Assembly: GCA_028874215.1 (NCBI GenBank)
Contig: JAPPLF010000006.1
Span: 1 to 64,000 of the forward strand
Source: Acidobacteriota bacterium
GTDB taxonomy: Bacteria > Acidobacteriota > UBA6911 > RPQK01 > JAJDTT01
DNA: 64,000 nucleotides
Direction: 5' to 3'
Both the position numbers and the translations under genes were made by a program. The notes under the pieces were generated by a model that worked only from the letters and a program-made list of their open reading frames with translations, did no database searches and was not told the DNA's origin. Positions 16,872-28,740 of this stretch are shown piece by piece (positions within the stretch are counted from its first letter, which is position 1; each line of letters begins with the position of its first letter).

Positions 16872-18598
16872 GAGCCCACGGCGTGAGGAGCGTTCAGCGG
16901 AATGCCGGCTTCTCATTCGCGGCGTATCTGCTTGTGGTGTTCCTGCTCCCGGGGACTTTGGCGTGGCCTGAATCCGGGCGGCGGCAGGACACGGTCCCCA
17001 GATTTCGCGCCGAATCGGAATTGGTGCTGGTCGACCTCGTGGCCACGGATGGCAAGGGCCGATTCGTCGCCGACATCCGTCAGGATGAAGTCGAGGTTCG
17101 GGAGGACGGGAAGCGCCGGAAGATCCAGTTGTTCAGGCTGGAACAGGGAGAAATTCCCGCCGGACAACCGGGAGAGCCGTCTCCCGGCGCGTCCCGTTCG
17201 CTCCGGGACGTTCCGAAGCGGGGCCAGGGCGGCTACGTCGTTTTCCTGTTGGATCTCCAGACCATGGACCTGGACTCGGCGGAGCGGAGCAAGGGAGCCA
17301 TTCGGGAGTTTCTGCACTCGGGAATGGATCGTGAAGACCTGGCCATGCTGGTCACGATTCGGCCCGCCTTCCAGGTGGACCAACCGTTCACCCGGGAGCT
17401 GGAGAAGCTGGACGCCGCCTTGGATCAGGTTCCCTATCGCCGTGAAGAGGCCAGCCTGGAGGAGTTTGCGGAACGGGTGGATGAGATCTTCAATCGCTTC
17501 GGGAGGGATATTCCCCCGGAGGTGCCCGTATCCTACGCGGAAATGGAGGCGCAGCAGTACCTCGCGGACCTGAGAACCCGCCTCGATCTGTCCTGCCGGG
17601 CGATCTCCGCCCTTTCCCGATACCTGGGTTCCCTTCCGGGGAGAAAGCGGGTGCTTTACTTCTCGAGAGGTTATGCCGTCAATGCCTACCACAGGGTGTC
17701 GGAGATCATCCAGCGAAGGAGAGACCAATTGCATCGTGGGCTGCACAGGCCGCGGGCAGCCAGTTTGTCCAAGCTCAGGATCGGCAACATGGCCTCCATC
17801 TACGCCAGGAGCCTCCGCTCCGCCGTGGATCAGGCCAATCGCAACCAGGTGTCGGTCTACAGCATCGACCCCCGGGGCCTGATGCTGGCGCCCTTCCAGC
17901 ACAGCACGTACTTCGACATCGGAGACATGGAGTCGACTCAAGAGTTCCTGGCCACCCTGTCCGACGACACGGGAGGCCTCCTTCTCACCAACGAAAACGA
18001 ACTCGTCGATCCCATACGGACGGCCTATCGGGACAGCCGGTCCTACTACCTTCTGGGTTACGTTCCCGATGCCGAGTTGGAGGACGGCAAGTTTCACCGG
18101 ATCGAAGTCAAGGTGAAACGAAAGGGCCTGAAGCTCCGGTACCGCCGGGGATATGAGACCGTGGCTCCGGAGAAGGCGGCCCAGTCCAACTTGAGCAACG
18201 CCTTCAAGTTTCCCGACCTCTACCGGGACTTTCCGTTCCGGCTCGCCGTCCGCCGCGACGGCGGACAATGGGTGGTGCGACCTCTTATTCCCAAGCAGGC
18301 GCTGACCTTCTCCGACGATGCCGGCCGAAAACGTTGCGACCTGGAGATATTCGGCATTCCCTTCGACGCATCGGGCGAACCGCTGGGAGAGAACTTCCTG
18401 TTCGCCAAGGCGCTCGAAATGGATTTCTCGGAGCAGGAACTCGTCTCTTTCCGACAGTACGAGACGTTCAGTCCCTCGCTGGAGACGGCAATTCCGGAGG
18501 ACGCCCGGAACCTGGTGGTGGTGCTGCGCCAGAGACGGACCGGAATGCTGTCCGCCGCGACCCACATGATCGACACGGACTCGAATCCATCCGAATAG
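16868..18598 (+). CDS. VWFA-related secreted protein (acidobacterial type)
   Basis: This is a 576-residue protein with a hydrophobic export segment (AAYLLVVFLLPGTLAW, about 18-33). A domain of the kind described as acidobacterial VWFA-related follows: VDLVATDGKGRFVADI, the DEVEVREDGK repeat region, and a VWA-like fold beginning GGYVVFLLDLQTMDLDSAE. The MIDAS motif DxSxS appears only as DLQTMD and so may be degenerate. VWA domains mediate protein contacts, often metal-dependent; the cellular role of this family is unknown. The TTG start overlaps the preceding stop; a GTG at 16883 is an alternative. Confidence 0.75.
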   Translation: MRAHGVRSVQRNAGFSFAAYLLVVFLLPGTLAWPESGRRQDTVPRFRAESELVLVDLVATDGKGRFVADIRQDEVEVREDGKRRKIQLFRLEQGEIPAGQPGEPSPGASRSLRDVPKRGQGGYVVFLLDLQTMDLDSAERSKGAIREFLHSGMDREDLAMLVTIRPAFQVDQPFTRELEKLDAALDQVPYRREEASLEEFAERVDEIFNRFGRDIPPEVPVSYAEMEAQQYLADLRTRLDLSCRAISALSRYLGSLPGRKRVLYFSRGYAVNAYHRVSEIIQRRRDQLHRGLHRPRAASLSKLRIGNMASIYARSLRSAVDQANRNQVSVYSIDPRGLMLAPFQHSTYFDIGDMESTQEFLATLSDDTGGLLLTNENELVDPIRTAYRDSRSYYLLGYVPDAELEDGKFHRIEVKVKRKGLKLRYRRGYETVAPEKAAQSNLSNAFKFPDLYRDFPFRLAVRRDGGQWVVRPLIPKQALTFSDDAGRKRCDLEIFGIPFDASGEPLGENFLFAKALEMDFSEQELVSFRQYETFSPSLETAIPEDARNLVVVLRQRRTGMLSAATHMIDTDSNPSE

Positions 18599-18605
18599 AC
18601 ACCCC

Positions 18606-18635
18606 TTGCCAGGGGCCGGCGGGCTGGGATACCTT
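18606..18635 (+). promoter_or_regulatory. promoter of the Kdo gene cluster, leaderless start
   Basis: TTGCCA (18606-18611, five of six consensus bases), an 18-base spacer and TACCTT (18630-18635) precede the kdsB ATG at 18641 by five bases. No Shine-Dalgarno sequence is present, so kdsB is probably read from a leaderless or nearly leaderless mRNA. The promoter lies eight bases past the VWA stop codon. Confidence 0.5.
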
Positions 18636-18640
18636 TCCCT

Positions 18641-21068
<2,428 letters not shown>

Positions 21069-21099
21069 TCGAAGCCTTCCTTTCCGGTTCCGGGTTCCG

Positions 21100-21123
21100 G
21101 ATCCCGGCAAGGTCTGCCGGATC
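21100..21123. other. hairpin in the pyrG-kdsA gap
   Basis: GATCCCGGCA and TGCCGGATC pair over about ten bases with one bulge and a five-base loop. It has no T-tract. It may pause transcription or structure the kdsA leader. A TATGAT sequence at 21165-21170 is a possible internal -10 box, but it has no good -35. Confidence 0.25.
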
Positions 21124-21181
21124 AGTCCGCCGCAGTGCGACCCCTTTCCCCTCTCTCTTTGCGGTATGATCTGGAGTCGCC

Positions 21182-22048
21182 GTGAGAAGACGGATGGACT
21201 TCCGCAAATGGCGGCTCGGCGCCCGGCAGCCTTTTTTTCTCATCGCAGGTCCCTGCGTCATCGAAAGCGAAGAACACGCCCTGGGTGTCGCCGCCCGGCT
21301 CCGGGAAATCACGTCCGCTCTGGACGTCCCCTTCATCTTCAAGGCTTCCTACGACAAGGCCAACCGGACTTCCATTCGCTCCTTTCGGGGCCCGGGCCTG
21401 GGCCGCGGCCTGGAGATCCTGGGACGAATCCGCCGCGAGTTGGGTGTTGCGGTCACGTCCGACGTGCATGAACCCGGACAAGTGGGCCCGGCGGCGGAAG
21501 TCCTGGACCTCTTGCAGATTCCCGCTTTCCTCTGCCGTCAAACCGATCTCATCGTCGCGGCGGCCGCCACGGGAAGACCGGTCAACATCAAGAAGGGACA
21601 GTTTCTGGCGCCCGGAGATCTGGTTCACGCGGTCGAGAAGGCCCGAAGCACGGGCAATCGGGACCTGTTCGTCACCGAACGGGGAACCAGCTTCGGATAC
21701 AACAACCTGGTTGTCGACTTCCGGTCGCTCCCGCTGCTGAGAAAACTGGGCGTACCGGTGGTCTTCGACGCCACCCACAGCGTCCAACTGCCCGGTGGAG
21801 CCGGCGGATCCAGCTCCGGCGAGAGCGGTTTCATCCCCTATCTGGCGCGCGCGGCTGTGGCGGTGGGTGTGGACGGGCTCTTCATGGAGGTGCATCCGGA
21901 GCCGAAGCGGGCCCTGAGCGATGGCGCCAACGCATTGCAGATCGATCTGCTCAAAGGTATGTTGACGCAACTTTGCCGGCTCGACGCACTGACCAGGGAA
22001 GCCGGATTCGAGCCGTTGAAACCTGGGGAGGACGGTCGTGCAAGCTGA
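21182..22048 (+). CDS. kdsA: Kdo-8-phosphate synthase
   Basis: KdsA condenses arabinose-5-phosphate and phosphoenolpyruvate to Kdo-8-phosphate. The protein has 288 residues with FLIAGPCVIES near the N-terminus, FKASYDKANRTS, VTSDVHEP, KKGQFLAP and FDATHSVQLPGG. The cysteine in AGPC marks the metal-dependent class; the metal-free class has asparagine there. The GTG at 21182 is used because GGAG lies five bases upstream; an ATG at 21194 is an alternative. Its end overlaps kdsD by 11 bases. Confidence 0.95.
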   Translation: MRRRMDFRKWRLGARQPFFLIAGPCVIESEEHALGVAARLREITSALDVPFIFKASYDKANRTSIRSFRGPGLGRGLEILGRIRRELGVAVTSDVHEPGQVGPAAEVLDLLQIPAFLCRQTDLIVAAAATGRPVNIKKGQFLAPGDLVHAVEKARSTGNRDLFVTERGTSFGYNNLVVDFRSLPLLRKLGVPVVFDATHSVQLPGGAGGSSSGESGFIPYLARAAVAVGVDGLFMEVHPEPKRALSDGANALQIDLLKGMLTQLCRLDALTREAGFEPLKPGEDGRAS

Positions 22049-23039
22049 GACCGCGCCGAGTCGAAATGCCGGGACCAGCCGGTCCCGGGAGACGGCCCGG
22101 AGAGTCCTGGAGACGGAGGCCGAGGCGGTCGCGGCTCTCATTCCCCGTCTCGACCATCGTTTCGACCGGGCCATCGAGCTGCTGGCTTCCTGCACCGGGC
22201 GGGTGGTTCTCACCGGCATGGGAAAATCGGGCATCATCGCCCGGAAGATCGCCGCGACCCTCTCCAGCACCGGGACGCCCGCCCTGTTCGTCCATCCCGC
22301 CGACGCCATCCATGGCGACCTGGGCATGTTGGCCGAAAGGGATCTGGCCGTTGCCGTTTCCAACAGCGGCGAGACTCACGAGTTGGTGCGTTTGCTTCCC
22401 ACCCTCAAGCGGCTCGGCGTTCCCCTTATCGGCCTGGTGGGAGAGATGGAATCGACGCTCGCCCACTACTCCGACGTGGTTCTGAACGTGGGAGTGGACC
22501 GGGAGGCTTGCGCGCTCGGCCTGGCCCCCACGGCATCCACGACCGCCGCCCTGGCCTTGGGGGACGCGTTGGCCGTCGTTCTCTCGGAGCGAAAGGGACT
22601 GCGGCCACGGGACTTCGCGCGGCTCCATCCGGGCGGGGGGCTGGGCAGCCGGTTGATTCTGGTGTCCGATCTCATGCACCGGGGGGATGAGATTCCCAAG
22701 GCCGCAGCGTCCACCTCCATGAAGGAGGTGATCGACGAGATCAGCCGGAAGGGACTGGGCATCGCCGGAATCGTGGCGGAAGACGGCCGGCTCGCGGGGG
22801 TCATTTCGGACGGTGACTTGCGCCGCATGCTGCAGAGTCGAGGCGGATCGATCCTCGCCTGCACCGCCGCCGAGTGCATGACTCCGAACCCCGTCACCAT
22901 CGGAGGCGACGAGCTGGCCACCAAGGCGCTGAACCTCATGGAGAGGAAGAGAATCACTTCACTGCCGGTGCCGGACGGCGACGGAAGGCTCGTGGGAATC
23001 ATTCACCTCCATGACCTCTGGCGGACCGAGATGTTCTGA
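22038..23039 (+). CDS. kdsD: arabinose-5-phosphate isomerase
   Basis: KdsD isomerises ribulose-5-phosphate to arabinose-5-phosphate, the substrate of KdsA. The 333-residue protein has an N-terminal SIS sugar-isomerase domain ([20 protein letters not shown], then SNSGETHEL) and two C-terminal CBS domains, the standard architecture. It starts at GTG, overlapping kdsA by 11 bases. kdsC and the lpt genes that often follow are absent. Instead the last 81 bases overlap the 3' end of an ATPase gene on the other strand. Confidence 0.95.
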   Translation: MQAETAPSRNAGTSRSRETARRVLETEAEAVAALIPRLDHRFDRAIELLASCTGRVVLTGMGKSGIIARKIAATLSSTGTPALFVHPADAIHGDLGMLAERDLAVAVSNSGETHELVRLLPTLKRLGVPLIGLVGEMESTLAHYSDVVLNVGVDREACALGLAPTASTTAALALGDALAVVLSERKGLRPRDFARLHPGGGLGSRLILVSDLMHRGDEIPKAAASTSMKEVIDEISRKGLGIAGIVAEDGRLAGVISDGDLRRMLQSRGGSILACTAAECMTPNPVTIGGDELATKALNLMERKRITSLPVPDGDGRLVGIIHLHDLWRTEMF

Positions 23040-23795
23040 TCCTTCTGGTCCGCGCAGCTTCTCGTCCCGTGTGATCTTGCCGTCGAGCAACTCGATCACG
23101 CGATGAGCGCGCTCGGCGATGCCGGGGTCGTGGGTGACCAGAACGATGGTGTTGCCTTTTCGGTGGAGGGCATCGAAGAGGTTCAGGATCTCCCGGCCGG
23201 TGCGCGAGTCCAGGTTGCCGGTCGGCTCGTCGGCCAAGAGGATCGACGGACGGTTGACGAGAGCCCGCCCGATGGCGACCCGCTGGCGCTGCCCCCCGGA
23301 CAATTCGTTGGGCCGGTGGTGGGCCCGGTCCTCCAGTTCCACCTGAGCCAGAATCTCACGGGTTCTGAAACGGCGCCGTGACGCCGGCAGCCGGCTGTAG
23401 ATGAGCGGCAACTCGATGTTCTTGTAGGCGGAGGCCCGGGCCAGCAGGTTGAAGGTCTGGAAGACGAAGCCGATTTCCTGGTTCCGGACCCGCGCCAGCT
23501 CGTCATCGTTCATCGAACTCACCAGTTTCCCGTGAAGGAAGTACTGCCCGCGAGTCGGCGTGTCCAGGCAGCCGATGACGTTCATCAGAGTGGACTTGCC
23601 GGAGCCGGACGGCCCCATGATGGCCAGGTACTCGTTCTCTTCGACCTGGAAGCTGAGGTTCCGCAGGGCGTGCACGACCTGGGTGCCCATCCGGTAGCTC
23701 TTCCACAGTTCGACGGCGCGAATCAGCACTTTGGAAGTGCGGTCGCGGCCTGCCGCCGTTGCTTCAGGAGCTTCGTGGAGGGGAGCACTATTCAT
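22959..23795 (-). CDS. MacB-type ABC transporter ATPase
   Basis: This is a 278-residue ATP-binding protein of the LolD/MacB class. It has Walker [14 protein letters not shown], the [12 protein letters not shown] Q-loop region, signature [15 protein letters not shown], Walker [14 protein letters not shown] and a switch histidine in VTHDP. It powers the permease encoded just upstream, which overlaps its start by eight bases. The last roughly 27 residues lie beyond the usual ATPase end and are antisense to the kdsD 3' end. It is part of a MacAB-TolC-like tripartite system that probably exports drugs, peptides, lipids or proteins. Confidence 0.9.
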   Translation of the reverse strand: MNSAPLHEAPEATAAGRDRTSKVLIRAVELWKSYRMGTQVVHALRNLSFQVEENEYLAIMGPSGSGKSTLMNVIGCLDTPTRGQYFLHGKLVSSMNDDELARVRNQEIGFVFQTFNLLARASAYKNIELPLIYSRLPASRRRFRTREILAQVELEDRAHHRPNELSGGQRQRVAIGRALVNRPSILLADEPTGNLDSRTGREILNLFDALHRKGNTIVLVTHDPGIAERAHRVIELLDGKITRDEKLRGPEGSEHLGPPEVMEVNDSHEPSVAVRHRQ

Positions 23796-25023
23796 AGCGG
23801 AGGGCTTCGATGGGAGAGACGCGGGAGGCCTTTCGGGCGGGGTAGATCCCGAAGACGAGCCCCACGGATGCCGAGACCCCGACCGCCAGCAGGACCGACA
23901 CGCCGGTGATGGTCGTCGGCCAACCGGCGTAGGTGGAGACCGCGCTGGAGATGGAGGAGCCCAGCAGGACGCCCAGGGCCGCGCCGCTGAGGCTGATGGC
24001 CAGGGCCTCCAGCAGGAACTGCCGGCCGATGTCCCGGCGGCGGGCGCCCACCGCCCGGCGCAGGCCGATTTCGTTGGTCCGTTCCAGGACCGAGGCCAAC
24101 ATGATGTTCATGATCCCGATTCCTCCCACCAGCAGGGAAATGGAAGCGATGGCGCCCATGACCAGGTTGAAGATCCGCTGGGTCTGGCGGCTCTGTTCCA
24201 ACAGGCGCTCCGGAACCACGATGGAGAAGTCGTCGATGTTCCGGTGGGTGCTTGCGACCATGCCGGAGATCACGGCGGCCTGCTCGGAGAGATCCTGGCC
24301 CTGGGGAAGCTGGACGACGATCTCGTCCAGTTCGTTCTCCACCGGCTTGCGTTCGTACTTGGCCAGAAGGGTCTCCAGCGGAACGTAGATGTCGTTGTTC
24401 ACGCTTTCGATCCTGACGCCTTCGAACTCGTCCTTTTCCAGTAGTTGGTCGGCCAGCACTCCCACCACGGTGAACCAGAGCGCATCGATCTTCACCGGTT
24501 CTCCCAGTGCCGGATTCAGTCCGAAGAGCTTGCGGCGGGCCGTCTTTCCCAAGACGCAGACCTGGTGGCGCTTGAGTCCGTCCGTGGGCAGAAAGAATGA
24601 GCCTTCCACCACTTCCAGATTGGCGGCGAGAGGGTATCCGGCGTCGACTCCCAGGATCCGCGAGTCCGCCCGGCCCAGCGCCGACGCGATCTGGTAGGTC
24701 TTGTGTTCCTTCCTGGCATGGATTCGGGTCCCGGCCGGAAGCACCTGCCCCAGCGCCTGGACATCGTGGCGCGTCAGGCCGGGAGAGTCCTGCCGGATGA
24801 TACGGAGTTCCTCTTCCTCGAATGCCTTGGCCCGGATCAGGACGTTTCGCAGCCCCATCTTTTGGATCAGCGACAGAGCCTCCCGTCCGGCTCCGGCCCC
24901 GATGGAGAGCATCGACAGGACGGCGGCCACTCCGAAGATCATTCCCAGCATGGTCAGAGACGTGCGGAGCTTGTGCAGCAGCAGGTTGGAAAGCGCGATC
25001 CTGACCGACTCGGCGAAGAACAT
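23788..25023 (-). CDS. MacB-type ABC transporter permease
   Basis: This is a 411-residue inner-membrane permease with MacB_PCD and FtsX-like domains. The first transmembrane helix includes [18 protein letters not shown], then a large periplasmic domain (about 45-280), then three helices including [17 protein letters not shown] and a segment ending [18 protein letters not shown], the classic MacB/FtsX end. Such mechanotransmitter permeases drive substrate out through a periplasmic adaptor and TolC. It lies four bases after the adaptor gene and overlaps the ATPase gene. Confidence 0.9.
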   Translation of the reverse strand: MFFAESVRIALSNLLLHKLRTSLTMLGMIFGVAAVLSMLSIGAGAGREALSLIQKMGLRNVLIRAKAFEEEELRIIRQDSPGLTRHDVQALGQVLPAGTRIHARKEHKTYQIASALGRADSRILGVDAGYPLAANLEVVEGSFFLPTDGLKRHQVCVLGKTARRKLFGLNPALGEPVKIDALWFTVVGVLADQLLEKDEFEGVRIESVNNDIYVPLETLLAKYERKPVENELDEIVVQLPQGQDLSEQAAVISGMVASTHRNIDDFSIVVPERLLEQSRQTQRIFNLVMGAIASISLLVGGIGIMNIMLASVLERTNEIGLRRAVGARRRDIGRQFLLEALAISLSGAALGVLLGSSISSAVSTYAGWPTTITGVSVLLAVGVSASVGLVFGIYPARKASRVSPIEALRYE

Positions 25024-25027
25024 GCGC

Positions 25028-26332
25028 TCAAAAGGGGACGTAACGGCGCCGCTGAGTGCTCGCCGTGGGAGAGCTGAAGTCGGGAAGGTGGAGGCGCTGG
25101 TCCTCCAGGGGGTGGCGCAGGCAGATCCGGGTCCCTGCAGCCAGGCCCTGAACCACGTGGAAGCCGAAGTCGCTGTCCACGATCTCGATTCTTTTCTCCA
25201 GGTACTCGCCGCCTTCCCTGACGAAGACCACGAACTCCGAATCCTTCTTGATGACCGCGCTCCGGGGAATCACGATAACGCCGGTTTGTTCCCCCAGCTC
25301 GATCTCGGCGGAGAATCGCATGCCCGGGTTCAGCTTCTCCATGGATTCGGGTGAGACATGGAGCCGAGCTTCGCAAAGGAAGAACTTCCGGGGGTCGCGC
25401 GGATGCCTTTGCCGGGCGATCTTGTCCACCTTGTCGATTTCTCCCGAGAAGTTCTCCCCGGGAAACGCATCGAGCCGAACCTGGACCTTCTTTCCGGTCT
25501 GCACTCCCCGAATCTGGTTTTCCGGGACAAACAACCGGGCGCGGAAGCGTTCCATGTCGGCGATGTCCATCAAGGGCTGTGTGGGCCAGACCTCGGAGCC
25601 CACTTCGAGAACGGTCCAGCTCCGCCGGTAGAGGACCACCCCGCCGAGAGGAGCTTTGGCTTCGAGTGAGGAGAGGGTCTCCCGGGCCATCTCCATCTCC
25701 GTTTCCGCCATTTTCCGGTCGACCTGGAGAAGGCGCAGGTCGGCTTCGGAGAGCCCCTGCTCCACCTCCCCCTTGCGATTCAAGTGTCCCTTTCTGTACC
25801 GGGCCAGGGCGGCGCTCATGATCGATTCCCGGATCTCCCATCGAGAGAAGATCCGTTCGTCCTTTCGAATCTGATCCTGCGTGTAATCCAGTTCCAAATC
25901 CGTGCTCTCAAGGTCCCGCTTCAGAGTCGCGGCCCGGCTCCGCGCCTCCATTTTCTGTTTCTCGATGAGGTGATTCTGAGTGTCGAGGGTGTTATGGCTC
26001 TGCTGCAGGGTCAGCACCGCGTCGGTCTGGTCGAACGCGACGACGGTGTCCCCTTGCTCGACGATCTGGCCTTCATCGGCCAGCCAGGCCAACTTCAGCG
26101 AGCCGGTCTTCACCATGGGGGCGTGGACCGGTGTGACCTGTAGACCTGTGAGTTCGCCGTCCGCCCGAACCAGGACCCGATAGTCTTGGGGAGTCACCCG
26201 CATCAGGGGTACGGGTTCGTTCTCCTGGGGATCCATCAGGGTGGCCAACCACTGTCTGCCCGCGTCCCGGAAATGGAAAACGACGCCCGCCGCGACGACC
26301 AGGAGCGACAATGCCAGGTAGACTTTTTTCAT
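25028..26332 (-). CDS. MacA/HlyD-type periplasmic adaptor
   Basis: This is a 434-residue membrane-fusion protein. It has one N-terminal membrane anchor (MKKVYLALSLLVVAAGV), a lipoyl-like half motif (GSLKLAWLADEGQIVEQGDTVVAFD as a region), a long coiled-coil hairpin with many charged residues (about 130-240), the second lipoyl half (KAPLGGVVLYR), then beta-barrel and membrane-proximal domains. GGAGG lies four bases before the ATG at 26332. It bridges the MacB-type permease to the outer-membrane channel. Confidence 0.88.
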   Translation of the reverse strand: MKKVYLALSLLVVAAGVVFHFRDAGRQWLATLMDPQENEPVPLMRVTPQDYRVLVRADGELTGLQVTPVHAPMVKTGSLKLAWLADEGQIVEQGDTVVAFDQTDAVLTLQQSHNTLDTQNHLIEKQKMEARSRAATLKRDLESTDLELDYTQDQIRKDERIFSRWEIRESIMSAALARYRKGHLNRKGEVEQGLSEADLRLLQVDRKMAETEMEMARETLSSLEAKAPLGGVVLYRRSWTVLEVGSEVWPTQPLMDIADMERFRARLFVPENQIRGVQTGKKVQVRLDAFPGENFSGEIDKVDKIARQRHPRDPRKFFLCEARLHVSPESMEKLNPGMRFSAEIELGEQTGVIVIPRSAVIKKDSEFVVFVREGGEYLEKRIEIVDSDFGFHVVQGLAAGTRICLRHPLEDQRLHLPDFSSPTASTQRRRYVPF

Positions 26333-26390
26333 CGGCCCTCCGGCGCCCCGGGAACGGACATGAATGCCCATCGCAGAGCACCTTGCGCCT

Positions 26391-28649
26391 TCACCGTCCC
26401 GACAGGTGGACCGGCTGGGTGAACGCCCCGTTGCCGGCCGAATCCCAGGCGGCAAACCGCACCCACTTCTTGCCCGGTGAATCGAATTCCATCCGGAACG
26501 TCTTGCGGCCGAACGAACCGAGACCGGTTGTCGCCAGCACCTGCCGGCCGGTCGCTTTGCCATCGCCCCAAACGAGTTCTACGAACTCGAGGGGGAATGT
26601 CCATTCGACCTCGGCGACAAACGTCTTGCGGTCCTCGAATCCTTCGACCTCGTGGGACGGGATCAGGACCTCCCCCGTCGAGACGAAGAACTCTCCCCGC
26701 CTCATTGCCCCGGTGATGGGGCTCCAGTCCTCGTCGAAAGCGGGCAACTCGTTCAACCGCACATAGTTGACGATCAAGTGCGGATAGATTTCGTCCTCGG
26801 GATACTTGGTGTAAGTATCGCCCTCCGCAATCATGTACTTCGGCCCTGCCCAATTGTTCATGTCGTCGAGGGTTCCGAAGCACCGTTCCTCGCAGATCCT
26901 CGGCGTCGACAGGTCCGCCGGGAGGGTCTGGAAGGCTGCTCCCAGATAGCGGTCGCTGAGAAAGTGGGGCGCCTCTCGCACGGAATCGGGATAGAACGTC
27001 GAACCCTTGGTGCGCGGGTGCGCCTGCCAGATCAGGCCCTTCTCCGTTTCCAGCAGCGAGAGCATCTCGCCCGCCGAGCCCACGCGGTAGACCGTCCCGT
27101 AATCCGGGTGGCTTGACCGGAACGCCTTGTCGGACCCGCGCACCTTGGACCAGTAGACCGGCCTCGGGAACACCAGCGTGTAGTGCCCGCCAAGATGCAC
27201 GTTCGGCTCCTCGCCGGGCAGCAGCAGGAAATCCTTGTCCGAGTGACGCCGGCAGGCCTCGAAGTACTCGTCCAGTTCCCTGAACCGGACTTCACCTTCG
27301 TCCGCCGGGTGCCCGTCGCCATGAAAATCGGACATCATCGCGATGTTGATCCCCAGGCCCTTGAATGCCGAAACCCACGGAGGCCTCGCGTCAAGGGACC
27401 CGAGGTCGACCAGCTGCTCGGCGAAGTGCGTATGGAAATGGCTGACCGCCACTTGGTGGCCCTCCAGCGGCTTGTACTTGTCGCCGTGGGTGTAGGCCAG
27501 CACTTCTTTCAGGGTGGACTCCGCGTCCCGCGGTCCCAGGTAGTAGTAGACGGCCATCCGCTGCAGCGTTCCCGGCGGAGCGTTGTAGAGAGCGAAGTTG
27601 CCTTCCGCGAAGGCGCGCGATTGACGGACCCGCTTTTCCCAGATTTCCTGGGAAGCGCCCCACGGGCGGAACATCTCTTCCCGCTCGGCCTGGCGCACGC
27701 CGGCGTCGAAGCGCCCCTTCTCTGACTGCCGGTACCAGACGTAACCGAGATTCATCTCGATCTCACGCGCGAAGAAGAACTTGTGAGAGGGGGGGAAGAT
27801 CGCCAGCGTACCGCGCTCCTGCTCGAGCAGGAGGATCCGGTTGCGGGCGCGAAGCGGAACGGGACCGTCATTGACACCACCACCGAAGCGATAGTGCTGC
27901 CAGTCCCTGGCGATGTCCCTCCAGCGCAGACGCCGGTAGTCATCGCTCTTCAGACCGCCCAGCCCGGCGCGGTAGACGTACGCGACCGATGGCCTGGCCG
28001 TCGCCGCCACGGCCTCCTGGCGAACCAGGTTGGACCCTTTGTAAACGGTGAATCGAAGGCTCCCCTGGAACGAGCCCAACGTCAAACCGTCAAACGAAAC
28101 CTGGAGCCGCACCCCGTCCCGGCGCACCCGGCACGCTTTGACGTTGTATCGGACCTCGCTGCGCGTCACCTCCGAGGGATCCCTGGGGAGCCCGGGGTTC
28201 ACGCCTTCGCGGCCCGGCACATTCAGCGGGGCGTCCCAGAAGACCTTCCATTTCTCCTGCTCCACGACTTCAGGCGTGGCCTCCCGGCCCAGGGCCTGCA
28301 TGGGCCGCAACTGCTGGTGGGAGATGCGGCGCTTTCCCTCCGCTACATGAAACTGTGGACGGGCGTCCTGCACGAGCGGCACCCAGTGCCCCTCCCCGGA
28401 AAGTGCGGCCATTTGCCGTATGACCGGCTGGGCGCCCGCCAGGCCGAAACTTGCCCGGAGCCGCCCGGCTGAGGTTCCGCCGCCGGCCGGCACCGGCGCT
28501 GCGGAGCCTGTCCATTCAAAGACCACGTCTCCGTCGACGCTCTCGGCCTTCAGCCCCTCCAGGGGACGGTAGTCGGTGAAGTCGCAATGGAGAGGTTGTC
28601 CTGAAGCCACCGCGCAAGAAAGCAGTAGCAGGCCGGGCAGGATTTTCAT
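26391..28649 (-). CDS. secreted PHP-like metal-dependent protein
   Basis: This is a 752-residue protein starting with a signal peptide (MKILPGLLLLSCAVASG). The C-terminal half contains a string of metal-ligand motifs in PHP/amidohydrolase style: SHFHTHF, MMSDFHGDGHP, LPGEEPNVH, WQAHPRTKG and AEGDTY. This suggests a metal-dependent phosphoesterase or hydrolase (DUF3604-like); the N-terminal half resembles a beta-sandwich. It lies between two adaptor genes of an efflux locus, 58 and 91 bases from them, on the same strand, so it is probably co-transcribed. It may be a partner or substrate of the exporter. No precise reaction can be assigned. Confidence 0.6.
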   Translation of the reverse strand: MKILPGLLLLSCAVASGQPLHCDFTDYRPLEGLKAESVDGDVVFEWTGSAAPVPAGGGTSAGRLRASFGLAGAQPVIRQMAALSGEGHWVPLVQDARPQFHVAEGKRRISHQQLRPMQALGREATPEVVEQEKWKVFWDAPLNVPGREGVNPGLPRDPSEVTRSEVRYNVKACRVRRDGVRLQVSFDGLTLGSFQGSLRFTVYKGSNLVRQEAVAATARPSVAYVYRAGLGGLKSDDYRRLRWRDIARDWQHYRFGGGVNDGPVPLRARNRILLLEQERGTLAIFPPSHKFFFAREIEMNLGYVWYRQSEKGRFDAGVRQAEREEMFRPWGASQEIWEKRVRQSRAFAEGNFALYNAPPGTLQRMAVYYYLGPRDAESTLKEVLAYTHGDKYKPLEGHQVAVSHFHTHFAEQLVDLGSLDARPPWVSAFKGLGINIAMMSDFHGDGHPADEGEVRFRELDEYFEACRRHSDKDFLLLPGEEPNVHLGGHYTLVFPRPVYWSKVRGSDKAFRSSHPDYGTVYRVGSAGEMLSLLETEKGLIWQAHPRTKGSTFYPDSVREAPHFLSDRYLGAAFQTLPADLSTPRICEERCFGTLDDMNNWAGPKYMIAEGDTYTKYPEDEIYPHLIVNYVRLNELPAFDEDWSPITGAMRRGEFFVSTGEVLIPSHEVEGFEDRKTFVAEVEWTFPLEFVELVWGDGKATGRQVLATTGLGSFGRKTFRMEFDSPGKKWVRFAAWDSAGNGAFTQPVHLSGR

Positions 28650-28740
28650 GAAATCGATCCGCGTTCTTGTCGGCGCTGTCCGAGCAGTCCGCACCTGTGC
28701 AGACCCGGTCGAATGCCGTGACGACTTTTGCCACGGGCTG

